DNA from: Mesorhizobium loti CJ3sym
GTDB lineage: Bacteria > Pseudomonadota > Alphaproteobacteria > Rhizobiales > Rhizobiaceae
Length of the DNA stretch: 34,490 nt
Reading direction: 5' to 3'
NCBI RefSeq assembly: GCF_000472785.1
Contig: NZ_AXAL01000043.1
Span: forward strand, 1 to 34,490
The translations under genes and the position numbers were made by a program. The notes beneath the pieces are model-generated. The model was not told where the DNA came from, searched no databases, and saw only the letters and a program-made list of their open reading frames with translations. Shown here piece by piece: positions 24,577-32,544 of the stretch. Positions within the stretch are counted from its first letter, which is position 1; the number at the start of each line of letters is the position of its first letter.

Positions 24577-25506
24577 CTACGGCTTCGGCGTTGCCACCGG
24601 CGCAAAGGACTTGACGTAACGTGCGATGGCCAGTCGATCGCTGTCAGGGAGCTTGGCGGTGTTCGTCACGACATCGGCCATTGAGGAGCCAACACGACCG
24701 TGGGTGTGTGTCACGGCCGTTTTGAGCATGGTCGCGATGTCGTCCTCGGTCCATTCTCCCAACCGTTCCTGGGTAATATTCGGCACGTATCCGGTCCCCT
24801 GGGGATCGACCCCGCCCGCAAAACGCGAGCTGGCCTTAATCGCGCCGAAGGGGTTGCGGGTCGAATGGCACTCTGCGCAGTGGGACAGCGTTTCTACGAG
24901 ATAGGCGCCCCGGTCGTGCACCGGCTCGCCGGTGGTCCGGGCCTCGGTTGACCCTTCCTTGAAGAACAGCGCCTTCCAAAGCCCGATGGATCGACGCACG
25001 CGAAACAGCAATGCCGGGTCGTGAGGCGGGGCCCGGCCGGAAACCTTGGGGAGCGTCCGGAGATACGCATACAGGTCATTGATGTCGCCGGCTTTCATCC
25101 CGGTGTAGCTGGTATACGGGAAGGCCGGGTAATAGTGCTCACGCCGGGGCGACACGCCTCCGATCAGGGCGTTGGCGAGGTCGGCAGCCGACCAGTTCCC
25201 GATGCCATCCACCGGATCAGGTGAAATGTTCGGGGGTCGGAAAGTCCCGAACGGCGAAGCCAGTGCAAGGCCGCCGCCGAGTTTCAGCCGGTCGGGTTGT
25301 CCGGGCGTCGCGTGGCAGGAGGCACAGTCCCCTGCGTCGAACACGATCTTGCCGCGTGCGACATCACCCTGAGCCTGGAAATGGCCGTCCCGGCGGGAAA
25401 ACGGTGGCACGGCTTCACTGATCCGCCACACGGCCGCCGTGCCAACGCCTCCGGCACCGACCGCTAGAGCTGCGGCCCATTTCAACCAGGTGCTGGTTTT
25501 CGCCAT
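24577..25506 (-). CDS. diheme cytochrome c (alcohol-dehydrogenase cytochrome subunit-like)
   Basis: This is a 309-residue exported cytochrome with an N-terminal signal or anchor (WAAALAVGAGGVGTAAVW) and two class I heme domains. Heme sites are CASCH in DAGDCASCHATPGQ and CAECH in LSHCAECHSTRNPFG. The intervening FRPPNISPD and YVPNITQE motifs with later Met residues are characteristic of the cytochrome subunits of membrane dehydrogenases. ATG 25506 precedes the signal; the open frame to 25596 would run through the upstream gene. It is the third gene of the M42-small membrane protein-cytochrome unit and points tail-to-tail at the oxidase cluster. It may pass electrons from a periplasmic dehydrogenase to that oxidase, by inference. 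Confidence 0.88.
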   Translation of the reverse strand: MAKTSTWLKWAAALAVGAGGVGTAAVWRISEAVPPFSRRDGHFQAQGDVARGKIVFDAGDCASCHATPGQPDRLKLGGGLALASPFGTFRPPNISPDPVDGIGNWSAADLANALIGGVSPRREHYYPAFPYTSYTGMKAGDINDLYAYLRTLPKVSGRAPPHDPALLFRVRRSIGLWKALFFKEGSTEARTTGEPVHDRGAYLVETLSHCAECHSTRNPFGAIKASSRFAGGVDPQGTGYVPNITQERLGEWTEDDIATMLKTAVTHTHGRVGSSMADVVTNTAKLPDSDRLAIARYVKSFAPVATPKP

Positions 25507-25520
25507 GACTCGCGACCGAA

Positions 25521-25856
25521 TTAGTGATGCCAGAAGCCGCCGAAGATGAACAAAGCCGCCAGCGCGACCACCCCAATCAGGATGCCGAGAGGCCATGCGG
25601 CGCTGGCGCGCCGCGTTCCGTTGGGCCGCATCGCCGAGCCGTGGCTCGTGGCATTGACATCAGGCTGTGCCGCAACGCCGGGGTACAGCGTCGTCATATC
25701 CGGAACCGTGGGCGCCCCGCCCGCTTCCGCATCCGTCTCCATCGGCACGGCGGCCGGGTCGAAGCCTGTCACCTTGTCACGCGTCTCGCCAGCTTCTATC
25801 GCGCGTCGGTCATTTGCGGAAGTGATTGGATAGTCACGTTCTGATGGTGTTGGCAT
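25521..25856 (-). CDS. small C-tail membrane protein (111 aa)
   Basis: This is a 111-residue protein with a hydrophilic, acidic, Pro/Thr-rich first 85 residues and a single C-terminal membrane helix (WPLGILIGVVALAALFIFGGFW) ending in two His. This is a tail-anchored layout with the bulk in the cytoplasm. ATG 25856 has GGAGG 7 nt upstream. It sits 20 nt after the M42 gene and 14 nt before the diheme cytochrome start, so the three look co-transcribed. I do not recognise a family. Confidence 0.78.
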   Translation of the reverse strand: MPTPSERDYPITSANDRRAIEAGETRDKVTGFDPAAVPMETDAEAGGAPTVPDMTTLYPGVAAQPDVNATSHGSAMRPNGTRRASAAWPLGILIGVVALAALFIFGGFWHH

Positions 25857-25876
25857 GATCGTTCCTCCATTGGCCC

Positions 25877-26884
25877 TTACCAGGGCGTAAAATCAGTGTC
25901 GGGCCGGACGCTACTGCAAAACGCGCAGACGAGGTCGATGGTCGCTGTGATGTCGCCGAGGCAAAGCACCTCGGAGGGCGTGTGCATGTAGCGTAGCGGG
26001 ACGGAGAGAAGACCGGTGGCGACCCCGCCGCAGTTAGTCTGCAGAAGCCGCGCATCAGTCGGAATTTTATCGCCATAGGCTTGGAGCTGATAAGGGATCC
26101 GTTCGCGATCTGCCGCCGTCTTCAGGAGTTCGAACACGACCGGGTTTGTGCTCGGCTCCTGCGAGATGCCCGGACCTTTACCAAGATCCAGCTTGCCCTG
26201 GTGGGGAGCCAGGTTGAAAGCTGCAGTTTGGGCGCCCCGTGAACCGATCTCCTCCTGCACCGTGCCAAGCACATAGAGGCCAACATCCGGATGTAACCCG
26301 CCGTCTTCCTTGAGCCGGCGCACGATCTCACTGCCGATGAACAACCCGGCCTTTTTGTCAAACGCACGGTCGACAGCCTGGTCTCCGAGCAACCGGGTGA
26401 ATTCGGCTTGAAGGCTGACCGGACTGCCGACCTTGACCGCGGCCTCCGCATCCTTCCGCGAGGCGGCTCCAATATCAATCCACAGGTCTTTCAGCGTTGG
26501 CGTCTGGCTGCCGTCGGCCAGCTTGAAGGTCTGGATCGCCTTGCGGCCGACCACACCCGCCACCCGCTCATGCCCATGCACCCACACCCGCTGGCCGATC
26601 TCGGTGGCGACATCGGTTCCACCGATGGTATCGAAGTACAGGAAGCCCTCCTCATCGATGTAATGGACGATGAACCCGATCTCATCCATATGTCCCACGT
26701 ACATAATGCGCATGCCAGCGTCAGGATTGATGACCGCGCTGACGTTGCCCATAACATCCGTGGTCAGCTTATCGGCGAACTGGCTGACGTAGTCCCTGTA
26801 GAGGTTGGCGACCGGCTGCTCAAAGCCGCTCGGCGACGGTGTCGCAATCAATGCTTTGAGGTATGTGAGCGATTCATCGCGCAA
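25877..26884 (-). CDS. M42-family aminopeptidase homologue lacking one metal-ligand segment
   Basis: This is a 335-residue protein of the M42 (glutamyl aminopeptidase/TET) family. It keeps VGHMDEIG (H65, D67), AFDKKAG where most members have D-D-R, the catalytic TVQEEIGSRGAQ (E211-E212) and the last His ligand in RYMHTPSE. After AAFNLAPHQG the family normally continues with a strand ending V-D-V-T-x-A-T-D, whose Asp, 22 residues after the second Glu, is a metal ligand. Here the chain jumps directly to KLDLGKGPGIS. About 20 residues are missing without a frameshift, so full di-metal activity is doubtful. Soluble, first gene of a three-gene minus-strand unit. Family assignment is firm; activity is not. 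Confidence 0.87.
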   Translation of the reverse strand: MRDESLTYLKALIATPSPSGFEQPVANLYRDYVSQFADKLTTDVMGNVSAVINPDAGMRIMYVGHMDEIGFIVHYIDEEGFLYFDTIGGTDVATEIGQRVWVHGHERVAGVVGRKAIQTFKLADGSQTPTLKDLWIDIGAASRKDAEAAVKVGSPVSLQAEFTRLLGDQAVDRAFDKKAGLFIGSEIVRRLKEDGGLHPDVGLYVLGTVQEEIGSRGAQTAAFNLAPHQGKLDLGKGPGISQEPSTNPVVFELLKTAADRERIPYQLQAYGDKIPTDARLLQTNCGGVATGLLSVPLRYMHTPSEVLCLGDITATIDLVCAFCSSVRPDTDFTPW

Positions 26885-26921
26885 GGGCTTACTCCGGCGT
26901 CAGTCGATTTCTGGCAGATGT

Positions 26922-26946
26922 AATTTGCCTGAAACCCCTTCGTTCC
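26922..26946 (-). promoter_or_regulatory. candidate EcfG promoter of the M42 operon
   Basis: GGAAC (26946-26942, minus), 16 nt, AATT (26925-26922). It fits GGAAC-N18-TT only; the CG of the -10 is absent. It is 38 nt upstream of the start codon. Confidence 0.35.
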
Positions 26947-27134
26947 GCGCAGATGTGCTGCCTTCACGTAAATCCGCTCATTGCTTGGGCGAATGATTTC
27001 ACCTCAGCGGATTGAGCCTTGTCCAATGCGACCTTGCCAACCACGATTTCGAAGAGTTGCCTGAGGAGGCTGTTGCGACAAACTCGAGGGGAGTGGCTAC
27101 TTTCCGCAGTTCTATCTGCGTCACAGGAATCGTC

Positions 27135-27238
27135 GGAACCGCTTTTCCCGCCTTGGTTTGAACAAAGGCGAGCGGCGGTTAGGCGATTAAGTTCGAACCT
27201 TTGATTAGATTCCGGAACAAAATGCGCGGTTTTGAATT
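27135..27238 (+). promoter_or_regulatory. two candidate EcfG promoters before a 50-aa ORF
   Basis: GGAAC at 27135 with GTTT at 27156, and GGAAC at 27214 with AATT at 27235, each after 16 nt. Both fit GGAAC-N18-TT but neither has CGTT. The second lies 31 nt before the ATG of the small gene. Apart from these and the M42 promoter the 384-nt stretch 26885-27268 shows nothing I can call. Confidence 0.35.
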
Positions 27239-27268
27239 TCCTGCGATGAAACCCTATCGGAGAAGATC

Positions 27269-27421
27269 ATGGGCTTTTTCGGGAAATTGTTCGCCGGCGT
27301 CACCCGCATTGCCGATAAGGTCGAGAAGAGTGGCGATATGCGCAAGGCCACAGGAGCCGGCCCTGCCCTCGCCGCCCATTCTAAAGATGCGAAGAGTGCC
27401 GCTCCGACGGGCCAGAAATGA
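27269..27421 (+). CDS. small basic protein, 50 aa, unknown
   Basis: ATG 27269 with GGAGAAG just upstream starts a 50-residue ORF opening MGFFGKLFAGVTRIADKVEK. This is an amphipathic helix that could touch membranes, followed by an Ala/Lys-rich tail. It ends TGA at 27421. The evidence is the ribosome site, the two stress-type promoter candidates upstream, and a composition like small rhizobial stress proteins. No family is recognised and it could be spurious. Confidence 0.45.
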   Translation: MGFFGKLFAGVTRIADKVEKSGDMRKATGAGPALAAHSKDAKSAAPTGQK

Positions 27422-27546
27422 CAGGGAGTGGGACGTACGCCTCATCCTCCACGTTGCTCGCCAGCGCAGCTTCTGTAATGCTATTTGCAACGCCGAGTTT
27501 CAACAGGGCTACGATGTCGCTATCCCAAGCATTGAAAAGAATGACC

Positions 27547-27738
27547 ATGTTTGATCATATTGGTTTCACCGTTTCCGACTTGATCGATCATCTGCCTTTT
27601 ACAAGGGGGAACGCTGGGCCAACAGCGCCAGCACGGAACCTGAATTTCTCCATGGTGACCGGGCGATCCTCGAAGATTATCGGACTGCGAACGAACGCCT
27701 CCCTTACGACACCCCTTCGGGACGAATTCAAAGGCTGA
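27547..27738 (+). pseudogene. remnant of a VOC/glyoxalase-family protein
   Basis: The ORF begins MFDHIGFTVSDL, a canonical first strand and metal-ligand segment of VOC (glyoxalase/bleomycin-resistance) proteins. The family continuation D-R-S-x-A-F-Y appears next, but in another frame (DRSSAFYK), so one base seems lost right after SDL. What follows is not recognisably VOC. I read it as the broken 5' end of a gene. The 125 nt before it hold nothing I can name. Confidence 0.45.
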
Positions 27739-27743
27739 GACGG

Positions 27744-27953
27744 TCAGGCGCCAAAGCCAAACGAGTAGGCTGCAAGCGGTCCCAAGGTCATCACGGCAGC
27801 GCCAATAAGCCCGGCCACGTCCTTCCGCTCGAACATGGGGCTGTTGAGAACATTTTGCGAGAAACGACGAAGCAGCCTGACAGAATTACGAACGCTCGGA
27901 GAACAGGCTGCGGACTGATCCGTTACACCCACGGGCACGTTGTCCATGGTCAT
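27744..27953 (-). CDS. possible small membrane protein (69 aa)
   Basis: ATG 27953 opens a 69-residue ORF. It has a polar N-terminal half and one C-terminal hydrophobic segment (LIGAAVMTLGPLAAYSFGFG). The segment FERKDVAGLIGAAVMTLG reads like a real membrane-entry sequence. There is only a weak ribosome site and no recognised family. It may be a real small gene or a chance frame. Confidence 0.35.
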   Translation of the reverse strand: MTMDNVPVGVTDQSAACSPSVRNSVRLLRRFSQNVLNSPMFERKDVAGLIGAAVMTLGPLAAYSFGFGA

Positions 27954-28012
27954 CCCACTATTCCGGACGGCTCGGCTGGGATTTCTGCAGAGTGCCGGTT
28001 TGCGTGACGCGG

Positions 28013-28243
28013 CTAGTTGATGGTTTCCCCGTAACCAAGGTCCTTCAACTGGTCGGCACCGGTTTTCATCAGGGCGATGGCGACTTCAACGGGCGTCCAC
28101 CCGGACGCAATAGCCTCCGTGGTGATATCCTCAATACGCGCACGCAAGGCATGTTCGCATTCGCTGCCCCGGAACTGATCGCCGGCAGGTTTTGCCGGCG
28201 CCCGTACATTTGTCTTATAGTGGCCCACCGTGGTTCTCACCAA
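28013..28243 (-). CDS. small protein of unknown function (76 aa)
   Basis: This 76-residue ORF starts at GTG. The C-terminal 45 residues (ALRARIEDITTEAIASGW, then TPVEVAIALMKTGADQ) form a compact two-helix pattern seen in small rhizobial proteins, and look truly coding. The first 25 residues are basic and less convincing, so the real start may be internal. A perfect 8-bp inverted repeat (28180-28187 with 28193-28200) lies within the N-terminal part. No partner gene is evident. Confidence 0.5.
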   Translation of the reverse strand: MVRTTVGHYKTNVRAPAKPAGDQFRGSECEHALRARIEDITTEAIASGWTPVEVAIALMKTGADQLKDLGYGETIN

Positions 28244-28262
28244 TACTTAGTGCTCACCCAAG

Positions 28263-29945
28263 CTACGCAACATGGCTGTATCCGTCGCGAACTACCTCGC
28301 CACCTGTCGGCTCAGCCGCCAGTTGAACGACCTCATATTGGTTGTGAAGGCCGGCCCGCTTAAGCTCGAAGATGCCCCGGCCGCCGTCGACCATCAAATC
28401 AAGAAAGGCATTGGCCACCGCCACTGAAGGGAGTGCCGTAGAAAACCGCAGCGTCATGTGACTCAAGTCTGAGTATGTACATTTAAGCCGGCCTGTTCTG
28501 TGACTAGTGGCGCCCTCGTCGATAACAATCGAAGCCCACGCGCCATGCAATGCAGTGGGACTCAGGAGTTGCTCAGGTGAAGCTTGCCGGACAGCCAGCC
28601 TGCGGCTCGCGCAACACGCCTCGATAACCGACGCTAAGCGGCCCCACCCATTCAACAATATCGTGCGGGCGGCAGCACGAGGCATTGGCTCGGAACGCCA
28701 CCACCCTGATCGATCGAGCGCCGGATGGTCGAGAGCCTCCTGGCGCACTAGGCTCGCAATAGCAGCGGCGATCGCGGTCGGGCGTGGGCCGCCTCCCCGG
28801 ATGTCGAACGCGCCACTCTCGTAATAGTGATCGCGGTTGAGCAGCATGGTGTTCCAATCCACCGCGCCAAATAGAGACCACGACGTGACTGCACGCACGT
28901 CTATGCCGCAGTCTTTCGCTGCCCGGGCACCGGTCCACCCTTCTATCAACCAGCGCAATTGCTCATCGCGCGTCGAGCCGTTGTGCAGTTCGGTCACCGC
29001 GATCGGCAAGTGATAGCGATCCCACGTTTCGGCAATCCGAGATCCTAAGCCGCTCTCCTCACGCCGGTCTGAGCGCACCGCCGCGATGTCGGCGTAAACA
29101 TCAAAGCCGTTTCCGCCGGGATGTTCGAGGGGATACCGTTCCAGCCTGTCGTCCAGCATCCGGTCGCTGGTCAAGTAGTAGTCGATTCCTATGATATCTG
29201 GCGGGCATGGTGCGGCAGCGAGTTTGGCTAACAGGTCGTCGCCAATTCCGGCATCGCGCATTCGCTTGTGCAACAAGTGACCCCCGTCCACCCGTCCGGT
29301 CAGTAAGTCTAACGCCAACCATCGCCGCTGGTTTTCGTAGTCGGCTTGATAGGCAAGGCGCGGGTTCGCGAAGACGCGCCCGACGTCCTCTGTTTGTACC
29401 AACAGTGCGCCTGGCGTATGTTGACGGATGGCGTCCATGGCGAGCGCGATGGAACGGCATTGCGCAACGGTGAGGTGGAGGAATGTCGCTTCGTCACGTC
29501 CATGAGGGTGCCAGAGCCCATATAAACCGCTGATTCGGGCCGTGGTCTGGGGTTCGTTGATAGGGGTAAACATGTCCACCCATGGATAGCGCTGCGCGAC
29601 CCGAGCGGCGAATTCGGAGAACCGCCTCGGAAAATCCTGATGGAGAAGGTCAATCCAGGCCGGTCCGTTACCGTGGTGAAGCAAACCCACAACGGGGCGT
29701 ATGCCGAGTTCTCGGAGCCGATGTAAGCGCCGGTCGACCCAGGTCCAATCGTAGCCGCCAGCGGTGGGCTCCACCATCTCCCAGAGAACCGGATACCTCA
29801 GCGTGCGGATGCCCAAACCAGCGATGAGTTCAAGATCGTGGGCCCTTTGGTAATGCCCTGTCTCCAGGAGTTGGTTGCGCGTACGATCCCCTATTCGGAC
29901 GACGCTACACTCGACACCGCCCCACATTTCGAGCGGGACGGTCAC
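28263..29945 (-). CDS. GH1-like glycosidase fused to a collapsed RmlD-type reductase domain
   Basis: This is a 560-residue protein. Residues 1-410 form a TIM barrel of the GH1/clan A type with the acid/base Glu131 in TPINEPQTT and the nucleophile Glu319 in IAVTELHNGS. In homologues this barrel is followed by a full dTDP-4-dehydrorhamnose-reductase-like domain. Here the tail starts correctly (RTILLNGWGRL) but lacks the G-x-x-G-x-x-G loop and the middle of the fold. It resumes near VAVANAFLDLMVDGGRGIFEL, leaving about 130 residues instead of about 280. GTG 29945 overlaps the glf stop as GTGA, with GGAGG 6 nt upstream. Third gene of the galactofuranose-type cluster; probably acts on a surface saccharide precursor. 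Confidence 0.82.
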   Translation of the reverse strand: MTVPLEMWGGVECSVVRIGDRTRNQLLETGHYQRAHDLELIAGLGIRTLRYPVLWEMVEPTAGGYDWTWVDRRLHRLRELGIRPVVGLLHHGNGPAWIDLLHQDFPRRFSEFAARVAQRYPWVDMFTPINEPQTTARISGLYGLWHPHGRDEATFLHLTVAQCRSIALAMDAIRQHTPGALLVQTEDVGRVFANPRLAYQADYENQRRWLALDLLTGRVDGGHLLHKRMRDAGIGDDLLAKLAAAPCPPDIIGIDYYLTSDRMLDDRLERYPLEHPGGNGFDVYADIAAVRSDRREESGLGSRIAETWDRYHLPIAVTELHNGSTRDEQLRWLIEGWTGARAAKDCGIDVRAVTSWSLFGAVDWNTMLLNRDHYYESGAFDIRGGGPRPTAIAAAIASLVRQEALDHPALDRSGWWRSEPMPRAAARTILLNGWGRLASVIEACCASRRLAVRQASPEQLLSPTALHGAWASIVIDEGATSHRTGRLKCTYSDLSHMTLRFSTALPSVAVANAFLDLMVDGGRGIFELKRAGLHNQYEVVQLAAEPTGGEVVRDGYSHVA

Positions 29946-31075
29946 TCGGCCGCCTCCCACAATCTAGTGGTGCTCGCCGCCGGCACTGTTTTCTGGATCC
30001 GCGCGAATGTCGCCAACGCTTGGCCTACAACCTGATCCATGTTGTAGTAACGGTACGTTGCCAGACGCCCCACGAACCAGACGTCCGGGGTAGCCATCGC
30101 CAACGCTTCGTAGCGTTTATAGAGAGCCTCGTTTTCCGGCCGCGGCACGGGGTAATACGGGTCGCCCTCGTCGGTGGGGTATTCGTAGGTTAGGCTGGTC
30201 TTGGGATGCTGTTGTCCGGTAAGGTGCTTGTATTCGGTAATGCGGGTGTAATCCTCGGTCTGCGGATAGTTGATCACCGCCACCGGCTGGAACCTCTCGC
30301 AGTCGAGCGTGACGTGCTCGAAACGTAGCGACCGATAAGGCAGTCGACCCAGGCGCCAATCGAAATACTCGTCAACCGGCCCTGTAAAGATCATGCGCCG
30401 AAACGGAATTTTATTCCGTGCGTCCCGGTAGTCGGTTTGCAACATAATTTTGATGTTGGGGTGATCCAGCATCCGCTGGAACATGCGCGTGTATCCACCC
30501 TCCGGCATGTTCTGAAAGCTGTCGCCAAAATACCGGTCGTCACGATTCAAACGGGTCGGGACCCGCGCCGTCACCGATTTGCTTAGCAGCGACGGATCAA
30601 CGCCCCATTGCTTCCTGGTGTAGCCTCGAAAGAACTTTTCGTAGAGTTCCCTACCGACCGTGCTCACGACCACGTCCTCAGCGGTACGGATTTCCTCGAC
30701 GGGTTCCCGCCTTGACAGGAAAAACTGCTCCAGCTGCTCCGACGTCAGATCAAGGCCATAGAGACCGTTGATGGTGTCGAGGTTGATCGGAATCGGCAGC
30801 AGTTTGCCGTCAACCGAAGACAGCACCCGATGTTCGTAGGGACGCCACCGCGTAAAGCGCGAGAGATAGTCGACGATCGACTGGGCGTTGGTATGGAAAA
30901 TATGCGGGCCGTAGCGGTGTATAAGGACCCCGGCTTCATCATAACAGTCGTAAGCATTGCCCCCGATGTGCCCACGCCGATCGATCAGTAACACACTCTC
31001 GTTGCGTTCCGACGCGATGCGTTCGGCAAGGACACTGCCGGCAAATCCGGCGCCGACGATCAGCCAGTCGAACAT
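29942..31075 (-). CDS. glf: UDP-galactopyranose mutase
   Basis: Glf is a 377-residue flavoenzyme that interconverts UDP-galactopyranose and UDP-galactofuranose for surface glycans. It has the FAD-binding MFDWLIVGAGFAGSVLAE, the RRGHIGGNAYD continuation, the YGPHIFHT active-site loop, the FFRGYTRKQWG segment and the C-terminal VWFVGRLATYRYYNMDQV that closes the flavin site. ATG 31075 lies 2 nt after the stop of the glycosyltransferase gene with GGAGG 8 nt upstream. The longer frame to 31165 is rejected. Its neighbours make it part of a three-gene unit for a galactofuranose-containing glycan. Confidence 0.95.
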   Translation of the reverse strand: MFDWLIVGAGFAGSVLAERIASERNESVLLIDRRGHIGGNAYDCYDEAGVLIHRYGPHIFHTNAQSIVDYLSRFTRWRPYEHRVLSSVDGKLLPIPINLDTINGLYGLDLTSEQLEQFFLSRREPVEEIRTAEDVVVSTVGRELYEKFFRGYTRKQWGVDPSLLSKSVTARVPTRLNRDDRYFGDSFQNMPEGGYTRMFQRMLDHPNIKIMLQTDYRDARNKIPFRRMIFTGPVDEYFDWRLGRLPYRSLRFEHVTLDCERFQPVAVINYPQTEDYTRITEYKHLTGQQHPKTSLTYEYPTDEGDPYYPVPRPENEALYKRYEALAMATPDVWFVGRLATYRYYNMDQVVGQALATFARIQKTVPAASTTRLWEAAE

Positions 31076-31077
31076 GA

Positions 31078-32250
31078 TCACGCCCTCCGCCGCATCGGAA
31101 TGACATTCTTGCTTGAGTAAGCCTGCTCGATGTGATTGGACATCGCGCGCCAAGTCTTCTCCCATGACATGTCCGCGAGATAGGCATCCACCTTTTGCCA
31201 GCGGTCCTCCCGAGGCCGGCCCAACACCGACCGCAGCTTCTGTTCAAAATCTTCGACGTCGATGATGTCGACCAGGCTTTGGGCGCCGTAGCTACGGACA
31301 ACGTCCACGATCGCGGTCGATACTACCGGTAAGCCAGCGGCAAGAAATTCGGGTGTTTTCGTCGGGCTGATGAAGCGGGTAGCCTCGTTAAGCGCAAAAG
31401 GCATCCAGCCGGCATCCCAGTGCCTGAGGTAGTTTGGAAGGTCCGAATACGCCTTCCCACCTAGCCAGTGGATATTATTCGCACGGGGAAGCAAACTGGG
31501 GTCAATCTTGACCACCGGACCGATCATGACAAAATGAACGTCCTGCATCGCCAGCGCGGCCTGGGTGACCAAGTCAACGTCAAGCCGTTCGTCGATGACG
31601 CCGAAGTAGCCCACCCTCGGATGTGGGATTCCCCGCTGGTCTGCGGCGTCTTCGCCGTAGCCTCTCGCTTGATGAAAATGTGCGAGATCGATGCTGCTCG
31701 GGAAGGGGAATATCGAGCGGTGCAGGTTCCGCTTGGCTTCATAGAGGCTCAGTCCACCTGTGAAAACCACGTCAGCCCGATGAAACAGGGCTTTCTCGAA
31801 CTGCGTCAGTTCGACAGGCGCATTCTTGAACGCGGAGAGTTCGTCCATGCAGTCGTATACGCAAACATCGCATTCCAGATGATGACTAAAGCGCAGCGCC
31901 ATCGGCGTGTAGTACCAAGCGATCAATCGAACATGCGGCGTGTCGCCAACGATTTGATCGACAAACAACCGTTGAACAGCATCGGCCTTCGCCGCGCTGG
32001 TGCCGACCGGCAGGACCGGGGTCGCGATCCTGATGTGCTCGGCGGCGTCCTGCATGCGCAGTAGCGCGTAGGACACGTCTTCAAAAACCGGTTCCTCGAA
32101 ATAGATCACCTTGTTACGGGCAGAGGCCAAGCTCAGCAAGTGTTGCGGCCGTTGAAATACAAAATTCCATCTGAGGTGCGAGAAGCACAGTAACAGGTCC
32201 CGTTCTACTGACACAGTTTTATGTGTCGTTTGGCCTTCTGCAATTCCCAT
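31078..32250 (-). CDS. family 1/4-type glycosyltransferase
   Basis: This is a 390-residue GT-B glycosyltransferase. N-terminal lobe: LLLCFSHLRWNFVFQRPQHL. Linker region: VGYFGVIDERLDVDL. C-terminal nucleotide-sugar lobe: NIHWLGGKAYSDLPNYLRHWDAGWMPF, then the Glu-containing loop SPTKTPEFLAAGLPVVST. There is no signal or membrane helix. ATG 32250 is chosen for its AAGGA site. The open frame to 32646 would run through the promoter at 32359 and the divergent GH43-like gene's leader. First gene of the unit with glf; a galactofuranosyl or related transferase role is an inference from that neighbour. Confidence 0.88.
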   Translation of the reverse strand: MGIAEGQTTHKTVSVERDLLLCFSHLRWNFVFQRPQHLLSLASARNKVIYFEEPVFEDVSYALLRMQDAAEHIRIATPVLPVGTSAAKADAVQRLFVDQIVGDTPHVRLIAWYYTPMALRFSHHLECDVCVYDCMDELSAFKNAPVELTQFEKALFHRADVVFTGGLSLYEAKRNLHRSIFPFPSSIDLAHFHQARGYGEDAADQRGIPHPRVGYFGVIDERLDVDLVTQAALAMQDVHFVMIGPVVKIDPSLLPRANNIHWLGGKAYSDLPNYLRHWDAGWMPFALNEATRFISPTKTPEFLAAGLPVVSTAIVDVVRSYGAQSLVDIIDVEDFEQKLRSVLGRPREDRWQKVDAYLADMSWEKTWRAMSNHIEQAYSSKNVIPMRRRA

Positions 32251-32334
32251 GTGGTATCCTTTCGCGCAGGTTGGGCGCGCCAGAGACCAACAAATGTTAA
32301 TCATTGGCTGCGATCCGGAGGTTCGACGACTCTG

Positions 32335-32359
32335 AACTTTCGGACGGTTAACTTGTTCC
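32335..32359 (-). promoter_or_regulatory. candidate EcfG promoter of the glycosyltransferase-glf operon
   Basis: GGAAC (32359-32355, minus), 16 nt, AGTT (32338-32335); one base off CGTT. It is 85 nt upstream of ATG 32250, in the divergent gap with the GH43-like gene, for which no such element was found. Confidence 0.5.
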
Positions 32360-32544
32360 CAACCGGCGCGTCGCGCGCCGGCTTGTCTGAAACCCTGCGG
32401 TCCTGATAAAATGTTCGGGCTTGCGAGTCGGGCTGCTGCCTCGCGTTGTGGTCGGAATGGACTAAGTCGCCAATAAGTACGGTTCGCCAGTGCAACGACC
32501 GACAAGGTTGCGCCGGTGGCTAGTGACAGCCCCCAAGGAAATCC

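Noticed and set aside
28180..28200. Perfect 8-bp inverted repeat with a 5-nt loop
   Set aside because: It lies within a probable small coding region, has no T-run and does not sit at a gene end, so I do not call it a terminator.
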